A DNA stretch of 64,000 nucleotides from Brevipalpus yothersi (lineage: Eukaryota > Arthropoda > Arachnida > Trombidiformes > Tenuipalpidae). Within the stretch, counting starts at the first letter, position 1; each line of letters begins with the position of its first letter. The notes under the pieces are model-generated. The model did not search any database and was not told the origin of the DNA. It was given only the letters and a program-made list of their open reading frames with translations. The translations under genes were made by a program, and so were the position numbers. Below, piece after piece: positions 22,301-35,922 of the stretch. The DNA is taken from assembly GCA_003956705.1 (NCBI GenBank), contig QZCP01000001.1, positions 159,346 through 223,345 on the forward strand, written 5' to 3'.

Positions 22301-25300
22301 TTTCGGATTGATACTGGTGATGTTGATTGTTTTCGAATTCTTCTTACCAATAAATTTGGCTAGTAAAGTCCATAATGTTGTTTTGCCAGTTCCACTATCT
22401 CCCAGAATAATGACACCAAGTCGTGATGATAATTGTTCTTGAAGCTCAAATACTTGACTAATCTGATTATCATTTGGAATGAATTTCGATTCTTTAACGA
22501 TGTTAACTAGAAGCTCATGATCTCCCGGTGCTACGAGAGGTTTCAAAAGAGCTTGTTGGACACTTTGTGAGCCGAAAATATCTTTCAATAAGTCTTCCAA
22601 TCGCTTTTGATCTTGTTCAACCATCTTAGGTTTTATTTGACGTCGAAGTGCTTGAATTATGATTTGCGTTTCATCTTCTATGTTTTCTGTAGTTTCTCTC
22701 AACATTTTACCAGCTGATTGTATGGTTGATTTGATGGCTCGAAGACTCCAATCGTAATGCTTCTGCTTCGACATACAATCATTGGCAATCTTAAAGCACG
22801 AGGTGATCTTGTGTCCAAGCTGGTCAGTCATATTGAGTGAAAAGCCTTCCGAAAGAAGAAGAACTCTCGATATGAGCTGAGAATCGGGAACTGTCATCGC
22901 AACTGGTAAGAATAAAGCTTTCAAATTATCTGGCAAATTTTGACGACCTTTATACTGTTTGCCAGCTGGATTTAAAGTTACAAAAATTCCAGAATCAGTG
23001 TTAATTTGAATCTCCCCAATTCCAGGTAAATGAGCTCTATCAGACGACGATTTTAATGAATTCTGGATAGCATGAATCAGAGAAGATAGAGATGAGAGAA
23101 CTTCAACTTGTAGTCTATTGAATTCATCGAAACAGCCCCAAAAACCACACTTAATTATTCCAATCAGAATTCTTGTCATTGATTTGACATCAAGAGCTTC
23201 ATCACAATTGAAAACCATCACTTGTCGACCTAATCGTTGGCCGAGAGCTTTTATTGTTTCTGTTTTCCCAGTTCCTGCTGGACCATATGGATTGCCACCC
23301 ATTCCCGATACAAGAGCTGAAAAATAGTGAAAATTGATAGATAAAAATCAGAATGGTATACAATGATGCTGATAATTGAATTAATAATTGATAAATAATT
23401 ACCTTCCATGCAAACCAGAAAACATTGATCTGTCAGAGGAGTTTGAACCAACTTCGATGATCCAATACAGCCAACATAATCGAAAGTGTATTCGATCGCA
23501 GCAAGACCCATGCAAACTTTAACTTTTTCACCGCTAATATCACTGTAATAGCGTAACTGTTTTTGCCACCTCCAATCATCTATATCTGAAACATTTTCAT
23601 TGATCAAATATTCAATCATTGATATGAAATGGATCATGTCCATGATCATTGATCGTATTTTGATTTTGGCTACTTTGTTATCAATTCGACCATCTTCCTG
23701 TATAAGTGAAGCCATTTGTTCAGCTAACTCTTCTTTCACATTCTTGAGACGTCCTCGACGAATTGCATCCTCACATTCAGATGTTAATTTGATCCATTGT
23801 ATAAGATTAATTATTTGGCTAGGGGCAGACATAATTAGTTTCTCAGAATGATGACGAGGCTGTTTAAGCCAATCAAAAAGATCAGTTCTTAGAGTTTTTC
23901 GAATTTCATCCTCCAACTCTTTGAGCCATTTTTCCATACCTTTTGGCCCACTCTCAAAACTTACTGGAATGGATCGACGAAGTTTAACAATTTCACCGTC
24001 TATACTTTCAATCTGTTCCACAAGATCATTTTTGAAATGAATTTTGTTGATCGTATTGTTGAATATTTTTCTCATCAGACTGGCCTCTTTGATTGATGAT
24101 TTTCCCGCTAAAACTCGGAGAAGCTCATCATCAGCAAGAAAATAAAATCTTGGGAATCGATTGCGAGATTCTTCCATGAAAATTGTCAATTTCTTTTGAC
24201 ATGCAACCAGAACAGAGTGGATGTTGTCCAGTCTATCAAGAATTCCTGGAATACGAGAAGCTCGGAAAACATGTGCATCATATTCGATTGCTTTCATTAT
24301 GGCAATGAAATCATTCGATGCTGAAGTGAATCCTGTGTCTTTGAAGATATTTGAGCCATCATTGCGTAGAAAAATTGGTTCCAAATAAACCCATTTACGC
24401 TGGACCAGATTAAGTCGATTCACAGCCATGTCCAGAGAGGTGAGTCTACTTTCCCACTGATTCGTTATATCAGCAAAATTATTGGTGAAGAAATCGGAAC
24501 CTTTCAAAGTTGATAAAGTTAGCAAGGACTCCGAAATTTGATTCATTATTGGACGCCAATTTTTAATCAGCTTAAGAGTTCCCTTAACTCCTTGATAATC
24601 GTATAGATCGAAAATACTTAGACTCATAAAATTTTCCAATTCATCAAAAGTATCTCGAACAGATTGCTCTCTATACGCTTGATCATTGAGTTGTTTAATG
24701 GCATCTTTTTTAGCAATTATCACTTCTTTCTGCTTGACAAGGTGTGAAAATCGAAGCTTCTCCATGTCTAGAGGCTCCTTTTTGTCATCCAATTCGATAA
24801 GACTGATGAATTGTTGCCAATGAGGTTTGGCAAAATATTCCCCTCTACATATCCGTAGAACATGAATGAAATCTCGCCACTCTGTCAATCGAGAAACTAT
24901 AGTAGGATCATCACTATCAGGATGATCATTTGTCCAATTCTTGAGGTAATTTTCAACTGAATTCAGTTTGTGTCGAGCAATAATCCACTCCATTTCCAAA
25001 TAGCTGGCCAATCCCTCTTCAAATTCACTAAGTACAGTAAACTTGGAATAAGCATCCACAATTTCTCGTTGAATGTTTCGGAATTCTTTCAGATTATCAG
25101 GCATTTGAATTTTAAAATATTCACATCCAAGGACCAGATCTTGGACATCTTCTTGCAATAAATCAGCTTGAGATTTCATCTCTTTTATGAATTCTGGATC
25201 AGATGATGATTTAGTTTTGTTGGAAGTCCATTGACGATTTATGAGTGACACTTCATCAACGAAATCTTGCAAATGAGATTGAACTTTAGATCCCAACATT

Positions 25301-27745
25301 TGTCTAAAAGATTCTAGAATAGATTCTCGATTTCGAATAAGAGTAGATAATTGATCATATTTTTCGGACAAAGCACTTAATTGTTGATTATGAACACTCT
25401 TTGAACTCCATTTCAGCAGAAAATTATATTGATCTTCAATTTTTTCAAATACTTGACTATTTTTTTTGCGAACTGATGGCATTTCTTGTGACCAAATTTT
25501 TTCGATTTCAATTAAAGTGGACATTTTATCAGGCGGCTTGCTAAGTTTGAGAAGAAGCTCAGTCAAATGATCATCAAACTCTTTAGCCATTTTTTCGGTA
25601 TTACTTTTCAAAAGATGAACAAATAGTCGATCGACTTCATCATAAAGCCAGCTAACAAAAACTTTAACTGGTATCAAATTGATCACAATATTACTCTTTT
25701 CACATTTGAGATCATTTTCCGTGTACCTTCGCACAAATTCTTGGGCTTTCGATTTGATAAGAATCAAATTTTCACGATAGTCATCCAAAGTTTGTAGTCC
25801 AAGAAGCTTGGTCAAGCCCTCTGGATCATGACCGTAATCGTGAACAATATGATAAAGTGAAACCCATTCAATGAAACTTGATTGAATATCATGAAGTTCG
25901 TCGAGTATCTCTTTAGCCTGATCGTATAGTAGATAGATGTGCTTCGAATTTCTGAGGTAGATATTGGCGAATAGATTTCTGGAAGAAGGATCTTCTGGAT
26001 TATATTTGGGACCAGATGATAGAGGTGCAAATCCTGAGAATTCTTTTGGAATCGATAGGAAGTTACTGATCCGATTGTACAAGCGACTTTGAATGTCCTC
26101 AATTGATGGAACATAGCAGAGTTTTCTGGCAGTAAAACAAAGATCTACACGAAGTACACTTGAATCAGATGAAGTCGATGAGGTTTGAAAATCTTGAAAA
26201 AAAGGGTAAGGAAAAAATCCCAACCATTTATCACACTCGTTGATTGCTTTAAGAAAATGATATTCCAGTATTTTGTACAGCTGATGATCCCAATGTTTTT
26301 TCCATGGTTTCGTATTAGAATATTTTGAATCAATGTCGTAAAAAATAGTCGCTACTTCCGTTAAAATTGGTTTCCATTTGTTGAATGGGACATCAAATAA
26401 TGGTGAAACTAGTCTCAGAATTTTTGCATGCCACTTTCGAAGGTTTCGATTCTCATGATCGAATTTTTGAGCATAACTTTTCACTTGACTCAGCCAGTCT
26501 AATAGCTGTCCACGATTCAAGTCCCATGTTACACCTTCTTTTGATTTCAAAAGTTGAGTGAAAGTTTTTGCCGAATCTATCAACATTGGACGATGGCAAA
26601 TAAGAATCTGATCCCCAATAGTACAGTAAAAATTTACAATTTCTTTCAATTCTCGGGCGATGGTCGAATATTTGGCGAGATCTTCCTCTCTGGATGATAT
26701 TTCCTCTGGAATTTCATACCCTAAGCAACGGAGAGTTCGACATTCGGAGAAAAGAGCGACTAGCCTCGGTTCAAAGGTGACTTCAGGCACTTGAGTTTCT
26801 TCATCAGTGATAATGCATGGTTTTTTGGTATCAAATTCAATTGATGACCAATTAGAACACCATCGTCGAAAGAGAATAGAACCTTCTTCCTCAATCTCTC
26901 GAGCAACTTGGGTGAGATTTTTTCGTGATTCTTGGTAACTCTCTAGGTCTCGAAATATTGAATCACAAACTTTGATCACAGCCTTGATTTTCTCTGTCCT
27001 CGCTTTGATTGCACTGATTTGTTCGATCAGATTAAGTTTTGACCGATTTTCGATTATCATTGCATCCTCAGACCATGAAGTAACTTTTTCTAACAAATTA
27101 CATCTCGCTTCAGCGATCGAAGACATTATTGAATCATTCTTGCTGAATTTTCTCAATTCACTTAGGATTGTCATGATTGAAGATTGAGTATTATCACACT
27201 TGATAACCATGTCTTGGAGTCTCTGAACAATTTGTGTTTCATCTTCCTGCAAGGAAAGAGAGTCTATCATATATTTCAGAACTCAAGTGAGTAAAAATTG
27301 AATTGAAAATAGCTCATTTAGAGAATGGGATGAAAGGATGGGAAAAATTCCTCATAAACTACTCATGAACATACTAATAAACCATCGAAAATTTTAAGAA
27401 CATCCCGAATGTAATTCTCTCATTCGAGTTGATCCAAACCCATGAGGAATAACTGATAAATAATTAGCTTACCGTTTCTGATTTCTCCACAACGCTGACA
27501 GTTTCTCCAGAAGAATCTTTTTTGATTTTAACAAAAATTGATGTATCGATACTTTTAAGATGCTTCTTGGTGGGCTCTAGAGTCACTTCGATTCCCTCAT
27601 CGGAATCATCATTCTTTTGGATAAGCAAATAAATCTTATCAGAGCTATTTGAATAAAGTTCAAATTTTTTCAGAGTTTCACTTGATAAATCTGTTCTTTT
27701 CACACCAAAGGCACTTTGTAACGTGCCGAAGATTATTTTTTCCAT
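16381..27745 (-). CDS. DYNC2H1: Cytoplasmic dynein 2 heavy chain (retrograde IFT motor)
   Basis: Motor that returns intraflagellar transport trains to the base of cilia. Exons 27745-27473, 27246-23403, 23316-16610 and 16542-16381 join in phase to give about 3,661 residues; human DYNC2H1 has about 4,300. The N-terminus (KIIFGTLQSAFG) aligns loosely with the human start. Then come the tail and linker, AAA1 P-loop GPAGTGKTE (about 1384) with NCDE and GCFDEFNR, AAA2 GDSGTGKTT (about 1676), AAA3 GPQGIGKSS (about 1925), AAA4 GDSASGRK (about 2238, no GK-T/S), and the stalk coiled coils around a microtubule-binding domain with SRRGIKEEI. The C-terminal domain ends in the small exon 4 (VNLPLYGSGKREQLV), which matches the dynein-2 rather than the dynein-1 or axonemal C-terminus. 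The start could lie upstream, because the frame is open to 27829. The 6.7-kb third exon is unusually long. Confidence 0.95.
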
Positions 27746-28092
27746 TTTTTGGACGCAAATTACGAATTGATTAGCACAGAATTTTTTTTGTGTATAACCC
27801 AGCTTCAAGCATTTGTGACAAGGTAGCAAAAATTGATTTAAAAGGATTGACTGTTGTTACTTTATACTGGTTGCTATGGGAAAAAAGCAGTTGATGTATA
27901 ACAGGAACCGCATAACATTAGAACGGACAAATTAAGAGTTTAATGAGATTTCGATTATATATTTCTCTTTTTATAAAAAATTTTTTATATTAAAAGTGAT
28001 TAATTTTTGATTCGATTATACTGATTTGATTCCATGGTTGAATGAAGAATAGAGTATAATTCGATTGATATGATTATAGATGTCCCTTTTCT

Positions 28093-29262
28093 TCATTCAT
28101 CTGCATTGAGATTTCGAATGAGACGCTTAGCACCTCGTTTACCAGATGGACCTTGTGGTTTAGCGAACTTGAGTCCACTAGCCACCTCTTTTGGATGTAG
28201 TTCATCATTCAAAGATTGACTTGTCAATTCTTTTGCATCATCAATCTCGAGTTTTTTTGATATTTCGATTCCAAATCGCTGTTTATCGGTGAGAGCAGTA
28301 AGAAGAGGTATCTTACAGGTTGAGTATAACATTCGCTCCTTAACGGAACAACTTTCAACCGGAGCCCAATAAATAAATAGAACGGCTTCATAGAATTTGT
28401 CTTCATAATTGTGAGGATATTTGATGAGAATATATCGAGCACTTTTACTAGGTGTGCTTTGAGCTAATTCATTGACACTAAATTTCTTTTTGGCCATTTC
28501 CAATTGAATAATCTCCTTGGTGAGATCAATATTCATCTGGACAAATTGTAATTCATCATTTTTAAATTTGAGCAATGCGTCAACCGCTTCCTCTTGAATA
28601 GGAAATTCAACTCCAGGTAGATGTATGTTGTTCTTGGGTAGACATGAGGCTTGAGCTTCTTCACGTTTAACTGTTCTCAAATCTTGTTCATGGGCTGTGA
28701 GCAAATTTTCATCCGGTTCCAATGATTTACTTGAACCATTACTATTACTAGTCTAAATTGATGTATTTCAAATGACATGGAAAGAGAGAGAGACAACAAT
28801 TACAACAATTATCTAGATTGGGCTGTATACATCAAATGAAGACAATTAACTCACCAAAACTGTTTCCAATTCGTCTAAAGATGTTGCAAATACATCAGAA
28901 ATGATATTATTACTCTTGAGATTAAGTTTAAGGATTGCTTTTGTGGAAGCATACAACATCTTTTGTCTAACATGACTATTATCAGGCGACCAGCTGATAA
29001 AAATCCAATCATAACAATCTTGATGAGTTTTGGTGTCCAATCTTAGAAGTACAAAACATGGCTCTTTATCGATAAATATTGGTGACACTGATTGCTTGAA
29101 ATCATCAAACCAATTGTCAAATGATGTTTCGATTTGTTTATCCAATTCCAATTGTTCATCTTTGATAATTATTTTGAAAGCCCGTACACTTGAATCTTGT
29201 TTACTTTTATTGATGAAATTCATTAAATTTGAGTCCAATTGAATATTACTTGAATGAGCCAT
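28093..29262 (-). CDS. twf: Twinfilin, actin monomer-binding and capping protein
   Basis: Sequesters ADP-actin monomers and binds capping protein. Exons 29262-28855 and 28752-28093 (102-base intron, phase 0) give 355 residues, as expected. The first ADF-homology domain fills exon 1 (DEQLEL, CFVLLRLDT, WIFISWSPD, RQKMLYASTKAIL). The second fills the middle of exon 2 (YILIKYPHNYED, FIYWAPVESCSVKERMLYS). The basic C-terminal tail GPSGKRGAKRLIRNL is the capping-protein/phosphoinositide-binding signature of twinfilins. The start ATG at 29262 gives a typical MAHSSNI-type N-terminus. Confidence 0.97.
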
Positions 29263-32086
29263 TGTTAAATCTCTTTAAATCCACCTCTTTTTGGCTTTTA
29301 ATCTCAAATTGATACAACCAAATGATCACAATAAAAAGTATCAGAAATAATAATAAATAAAAGAGTTGATGGTCTAATTAAATATTTTTTTTATATATTA
29401 TCAACAACGAATATCAATTGAACAGACACAAACACACACATGGAAAACTATTCATCAATCGTGAATCATCATCACCATGATCATCACCGGCATCAAGTGA
29501 AACATCAACTAAACCAACATCAATATCAACATCTCTCAAAACAACAACAACAATAACAACATTCTTTTGGGAAGCTGTTAAGCAAGTGCGACAGTAGAAA
29601 ATTTTTTCCCTGCAGCAAATGAAGCCTTTCAAAGCCTTTCACGTTGGGAGTCCTGATCTAAATTAAGATCCTAATTTATATGGATCAAATCAATCAGCTC
29701 TCAACAGGAGGAAAAAACAAGGCGTCGATATAAGTTTGAGTTGAAGAAAAAGAGAGAGAGAGGAAGATGATATTAATTAAATCTTTTCACTTTTAACAAC
29801 TCATCATCACAATCGGCCGGCTTTAACGATGGGTGTCAACACCTTTATCCATTCATCTCTCTTTCTCTTTCTCTCTCTCTCTTTTGCTATCCCTATCTAT
29901 TAATCTATCTTACTGTTTCTCTTCTCATTCGCAACTTATTATCATCATCACCCTAACGCATACAATTAATTTCACCAAAGCTTAACGATATTGTATGTGT
30001 GTGTATATATGATGGTATAGTATTGAGCTTGAACATTTCCACTTCATTTCATCATCATCGATCAACGCATACTTGTTGGGGGAGGAGGAAGGAAAGGGAA
30101 TATGTATTCTTATTTGTAACAAATTTTTCGCTTCATCATTGTAATGATCACCTGGGATGCCCAGTATGAGAAAGATTATTTAACATTCAGTGTTCAAAGG
30201 GTGCTCAATTTCTTGTCACTTTTTGTGGGATGCTGATACAACTTATCACTCATCTTACAGCTTTGGTGATAGTTTGATTCTTTACGATCGGATAGCATGC
30301 TGAGTCCAGCCATTCATCTTATTTGTGTCCAATTTTTTGGCAATGTTCTAAACTATTTGATGATGGAATATATATTATTTCGAATGTTCCAAACTAATAA
30401 TCACGATAAATTAGGTGAAAAATGCTCATCGTTATGCCGTTATATGGTCCAAAGCTTCAATCGAACTTTGAAGAAGTATCGAAAGGGACGATTTTTATGA
30501 TCATCCTTCTCAATATGTTACTTTCAAGGTTGAAATTTGTGATAAATTTTTTTCACAATTTCAGATAGTTTTCGAGAATTAAGTTGAGAATTTTCACCTC
30601 TAAACTGACATGTTAAAGGACTCGGGATCAAACTATAATACGTATTATACGTATTGTAAAACTGAATAATATGAGACAATAAGACAAATTTTTGTGACAA
30701 CAAATATTGTGAATACAAGGTATCTCATGATTATGTATTTATTCCATCCAAATGAATGTTCATATATTCATATCTCCCAAATTTTGTCACCAAAATACTG
30801 AATAATATCATTTGTACAGATAACCTTAATTAATTTCTTGTATTGAGCGATTGGGCGAAGTATATGAAAAGGTAAACTTTTTGAAATGAATAGATTTAAA
30901 TGCTCATAATAAATTTATTCATACCGCCCTACAAGATGATTGACATGACCGTTTAGCTGCTGATTTTTTGGGTACAAAAGAGATACATCTTTTCCATGAG
31001 AGATCCACGGAATCTGAATGAAAAAGCACTTTTCCTTCAGGTGGATTCCATTTGCATGATAAAGCTATTGAAAGATAATAGGATTTCGTAAAAACTATCA
31101 TTTAATTAGGAATGAATCTTTTCATTAAATGGTCATCTCTCAATTCTCAAGACAAGGGAGTCAAGCTTAGTATGTTTAAGTTACTGAAAGTCACTTGTGT
31201 TTCATTAGAGCTAGTTTCTCCTCAGTTTTTGATGTTTTTGATGTTGCACACACACACATTAAGAGTAAAACTTTCTGCCAAAATGAATTCATTTTTTCCA
31301 GCCAAACATACATACACACTGAGTATGTGTGTTTTGTTCCCTAAAAATGCTTAAAATTCACTAAAAAATTCATTTTATAATCCATTTGACCAAAAAAATA
31401 AGAGTGAAAACACAACTCACATTGATGAGTATTCAAGTGAAATCATCAGAAACTTGTGGGCATTTTTGTTTTTGTTCAAGCCCAGGATTAAAATTTTTCA
31501 CCCCTAGGCAGTAGAAAAAAATAATGAGAATTGTATCAAAAATTCCATTTTCAAGATATCTGTTTGCATGGTAGAATCAAGATCCTACCCATAATAGGCA
31601 TTGATTCGAGAAAAATGGATCAGATAACACAGGAGCCTGCAGTGTTCTATACACTTAGCGATATGAATGCTACGATATTAGAACTATCCAAAATTGAGTC
31701 AAAAATTGGTAAAATTAAGAATTCAATAAGATTGAATTAAATGAAGATACTCAATGATGAGCAACTCCACTCAATTGTAATCAACAAAATCGAGAAAAAA
31801 AGGATTGAAATCGTGCAACCTTCTCTCTCTCTCTCTCTCTCTCTCCCTGTCTTTCTTTCTTTCTTTCTCTTTTTATATTCATCTTCATTCCAAAAGTCAG
31901 GTCATCGAAACAAAAAAGGATTGATGCTTCAATAAATGATCACAAGAGGCTTCTTGAGCCTGATTTATTCAAATCAATCTTCCCAGCGAAGCCATAATTG
32001 ATTACGATTCGCTCTTCAATCTCAACGAAGAGTATTTTTTTGTCTCCCATATGATAATAATTACAAAAATACAAATGTTACGCTAT
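29263..32086. other. Long gene-poor region with microsatellites
   Basis: Lies between the twinfilin start and the 3' end of the bZIP gene. It contains CAT/CAA-rich low complexity (29450-29560), CT tracts (about 29865-29885 and 31823-31846) and scattered short open frames without clear exon structure. One possible terminal exon is listed separately. Confidence 0.5.
30919..31063 (-). CDS. Possible orphan terminal exon, Cys-rich
   Basis: On the minus strand a candidate acceptor (TTTCAATAG) is followed by about 48 open codons containing CKWNPPEGKV, SWKRC and SCQSSC, then a TGA with an ATAAA-type signal immediately after it. The codon texture looks coding, but I find no upstream exon or recognisable family. 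It could be a decayed exon or chance. Confidence 0.2.
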
Positions 32087-33286
32087 TCACAGAGATGAAC
32101 ACTGAGATTCTGTTGAATATGTGGACACACAACAGTAGGGCAGGTGGTTTTGGAAAATTGTTTTCAATTTATGTTGCTCACGTTCAAGAAATTGAATTTC
32201 TTCTTTCAAATCTCGATTAGTTGTTTCAAGTATTTGGGACTCTTGACAAAGCGTGACTACGTGAAACTTTTTCTTGTTACGACACTTCGTAGCAGCCACT
32301 TTGTTTCGTTCACGACGTCGACGTCTTCTCTCTTCGTCTTCTGGTGTCAAAACTTTGTCCACCAAAGTTCTAGTACTACTTCGAGTACTCGATGAAGATG
32401 ATGATGATTGAGCACTCTGATAATTTCGACGTCTGTTTTCTGAATCAATTGCAGCTTTTTTGGCTGAATTTTTTGATCCACTATCTTTGATCACTGTTGA
32501 TCGCTTATTACTTCGAACACTAACACTTGTTGATTTTGTTGTCGGATAAGGATGAATCACTGGCGATGGATTATGATTAATTTGATTATCATATAAGTGG
32601 GCATGTTGTTGTGGTTCATTTTGTTGCTGAGTAGGAACATCGTACTGATGAATAAGAGTATTGGTACTGTAATTGGTACAATAGTCGGATGAAACGGCAA
32701 TATTGGCACAGGCAAGATTCACAGATTCGGAATTCATCTCGACATTATGAGGAGTATTGGTGAGAATATTATCAGAATGTTGACTTGGAATGGATGCCAT
32801 CGGACTTGATCCCAATGATAATCCATGTTCAAGTCCGGCATTATCGATGAGTGTTGGGGATGTGGGTGGTGTTGGATGAGAGGTAGTTATTGGGCTAATC
32901 AACACTGAGTAGGAGGGAGATCCTCGGAGATATTGTCCATTGCAATCAGAGCCCATCAAATTAAAGCTCGAAGCTATCGAGTTTTGATTGGTGTGTGATA
33001 CAGTTGATGGACTAGCATTTCGATGGTTGACTGGAGATTCAATATTATCATCAGTTTGCCGCTGATAGCTTGGATGATGATTAGTGGAATTGGTATTGCA
33101 AAAATTGAACACTAAACTGTCACTTAACAACGAAACAAAAGGAGATGAAACACAATCCATCAGTGATGATGAATCAGTTTCTCCAATATAACTGCCCAGA
33201 TTGGTCAAATGATCCGAATCTCGTTCAATTTCATCAGGCCATGAAGATGTCGCAAAATTCCAATTAGAATACATTGTGGTACCCAT
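32087..33286 (-). CDS. bZIP transcription factor, ATF3/JDP2-like
   Basis: Predicted nuclear DNA-binding dimer of the Fos/ATF3/JDP2 group. A single exon gives 399 residues from the ATG at 33286. The basic region RRRRRERNKVAATKCRNKKK is at about residues 313-333, with the invariant N-x7-R. A leucine zipper follows with heptad residues in SQILE, RDLKEE, QFLERE, HKLKTI, ending in NHLPYC, which parallels the HRPTC end of ATF3 and JDP2. The N-terminal 300 residues are Ser/Asn/Thr/Pro-rich and look disordered, probably an activation region; this is much longer than in vertebrate ATF3 (about 180 residues). Fos-like identity is the main alternative. Confidence 0.85.
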   Translation of the reverse strand: MGTTMYSNWNFATSSWPDEIERDSDHLTNLGSYIGETDSSSLMDCVSSPFVSLLSDSLVFNFCNTNSTNHHPSYQRQTDDNIESPVNHRNASPSTVSHTNQNSIASSFNLMGSDCNGQYLRGSPSYSVLISPITTSHPTPPTSPTLIDNAGLEHGLSLGSSPMASIPSQHSDNILTNTPHNVEMNSESVNLACANIAVSSDYCTNYSTNTLIHQYDVPTQQQNEPQQHAHLYDNQINHNPSPVIHPYPTTKSTSVSVRSNKRSTVIKDSGSKNSAKKAAIDSENRRRNYQSAQSSSSSSSTRSSTRTLVDKVLTPEDEERRRRRRERNKVAATKCRNKKKFHVVTLCQESQILETTNRDLKEEIQFLEREQHKLKTIFQNHLPYCCVSTYSTESQCSSL

Positions 33287-34556
33287 GAAGTATATTTTCT
33301 TTCCTCCCCTCTACCACAGATAAAACCACACCATCATCAATAATATCTGAATGTTTGCCGTAAATGATGTTTCAGCTTGCCTTGGAAAGCGTATCATGAT
33401 GATTGTGTTGATCTTTGAAAGCGTATCACTGCATCGATAAGCACACGATTATACACTCCACTGGAGAATAGCATCTGATGAACGGCAAACGTCCGAAACA
33501 TATATATTGTGGAATGGAAAAATTTTCTCTTTAGTTTATCAGGTAAGAAAGTTAGTGAGTGAGTTTTATTATTGAGAGAGAGAGAGTGAGCAACGGTAAT
33601 GGAGGAGTTGATGCGCGGGAGGAGGAGGACAGACTGGTCTCTTCTTACTTACTGGCCATCCAAAGTACCTTTTTACCCCCTTTTTCTAACTACTTCTTGG
33701 AAAAGAGAGAGAGAAAGATATATTCTGAAAGAATTTGTTTCATTCATATATTTTTCATCTTCTTTAGCTGGTCTCTTCTTCTTCTTCTTCTTCTTTTTCT
33801 TCTTGTTTATATTCCAAGGAAATCGTCTCTTGATGAAAGTTTTCTCTCTTTTTCTATTGCCTTTCTGTTTCTCCTTTTTCACTTTCCAGTCAATCTATTA
33901 TTACTATTATTATTATTATTTTTAGCGAGTGTGTGTGAGTTGGATTATTATTTATCGAAAAAAATTTTTTTGGAGGCTTTCGTTGAATCGTTCGTTCCTT
34001 CATCCATCTGATAACTTATTACCCGCATTTTTGGATGAATTTTTTCCATGAGGAGGAGAGAAGAGAATGAGCTGGAACGAAGAGAAATAGAGAAATAGGG
34101 AAACTAGAGGGAAAGAGTTGGCCATTGAATTGTGTATGTGTGTTTGGATATAGATGTGTGATCAAAGCCAATCACAGATCATGGTCAACATTCGATGAGC
34201 CACTTGGTCGAAACATGATTTTAGAAGTGTCCTTCGATCTGTACCGAATATCTCATCATTTTTCTATCTCTCCCTCTTGATTGACAGTGGAGCTGGTTTT
34301 TTCCTCCTCTTTTGCATTGCTATGCATCTCAATCTCATCCCTTCTTCTTGCTTAATTTTATCGCCCCAGGCCATCAAGAGCTCTCTTATACATATATACA
34401 CACATTTATACACACGAGCCCGGAAACCGCCTTCTTCCTATGACGATTATCATTCACTTTCTGCCTCCCGGCCTGTGGAACTCACTCTGTGTGTTGATCA
34501 CGATTCTCAATGAAAACTTCTCAATCATATCAACTCCCCCTGGTTTTCCAGCCTCC

Positions 34557-34560
<4 letters not shown>

Positions 34561-34632
<72 letters not shown>
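34561..34632. repeat. (CT)n microsatellite, 72 bases
   Basis: Uninterrupted CT dinucleotides across about 72 bases, the longest simple repeat in the window. Confidence 0.97.
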
Positions 34633-34634
<2 letters not shown>

Positions 34635-35922
34635 AAGTCCTCATCTCTTAGCATCTCTACCACTGGTTGAATATGCATCCTCAATTCAATCTTTTCTTCT
34701 TCTTCTTCTTCTCCTCACTTTTCACTCGCCGGAAGTTCTGCGCACATATCGATAAAGTTTATGAAAACTTTATCAGAATATTCATAGGGGTTACATGTAC
34801 CGATAGAGCAGTGATTTTCTCCAGAATCAAGATGAACAAGAGCGAAAGTGAGAAAGAAAAAATTTTCGTGGAAAACATTTTCAAATGGCTGTCAGTCAAT
34901 ATTCTCATATAAAAATATTTTCTTCTTACTTGCCTCCATGATCGCTCGTCCCTGTTTTCAAGCAAATATGCAAGTTCGAGTAAGAGAGAGAGAGAGATGA
35001 TATTGAAAAATAACTGAATCATGAATATTTGGAACCAATAAATTTTTCTACATGAAGAAAATAGGAAGGCTTGCTCCGGTCAGAGGCAATTTTCTATATT
35101 ATAATTCAATTATCGCTGGCTCAGGAGCGGCTTCGCATCACACCTTATGAATAGTTAATTCATCATCAGGCATAAATTTTTTTTCTTCTTCTTCCTCTTT
35201 CTTTCTTCTTCCTTCTCTCCATCATCATCATCGTCTTCGATTTGCTATCCATTTGCAAAGGCTATCTGTATTTCAGATCAATACTATTGAATAGCAAGTA
35301 ATTGTCGACATGCTATCATATTTTATTATCATGATAACATAAGGACTGAGTGAGAGTGAATCATGAAGGTAGTAGCAATAGTAGTGGTATCAATATATAA
35401 AAGAAGATTTTCTCTTGAGTCATAGTTTTAATTAAGCAATGAATCATATTGGAATCACCTGGAATCTGGCGAATTTGCCGGTAAATATTGCTTGATTTAT
35501 TTTCAACACCCTACATCTTAGACAGCATGAAGACTAATTTGTCATTTCAAGCTACCACCTAGCGTGGTCAAGTGTGGATGTGGAAAAAAAAGAAGATGAA
35601 GTAGCTTTTTTCTTCCATCAATACATGGAATATATCGATATGTGCACACTTGATGCATATCGAATCGCTTAATTTTCATATCTTCACATGGTAAAATCAA
35701 TTGCGCAAATCAGTTGAGAGCGAAAAAAATGTTGCCAACATTGACGAAGAAGATCTCCCGCCTTTTGAGTAACCAAATTAAGCTAAATTTTTTGGGATGA
35801 TTTTGGGAGAGTAAAAACATCCGAAAATCACTCCTGCTGATTTGATATGGATTCTGAATTTTTTTCCTTCTCCAAATAATATGAATAATTATCCATTTAA
35901 ATCGAGGACAAAATTCTGGACA

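Noticed and set aside
30297..30500. 67-codon open frame starting with ATG
   Set aside because: Composition looks possible, but no domain, signal peptide or splice structure was found.
31531..31740. Open frame with plausible composition (69 codons)
   Set aside because: No ATG-context, splice or family support; left as intergenic.
33559..34011. 150-codon plus-strand open frame
   Set aside because: It is built from CT/TTC repeats that translate as Leu/Phe/Ser runs; there is no domain and no splice support.
34440..34755. Overlapping open frames on both strands around the CT repeat
   Set aside because: A CT repeat has no stops in any frame, so these are artefacts (Ser-Leu or Arg-Glu runs).
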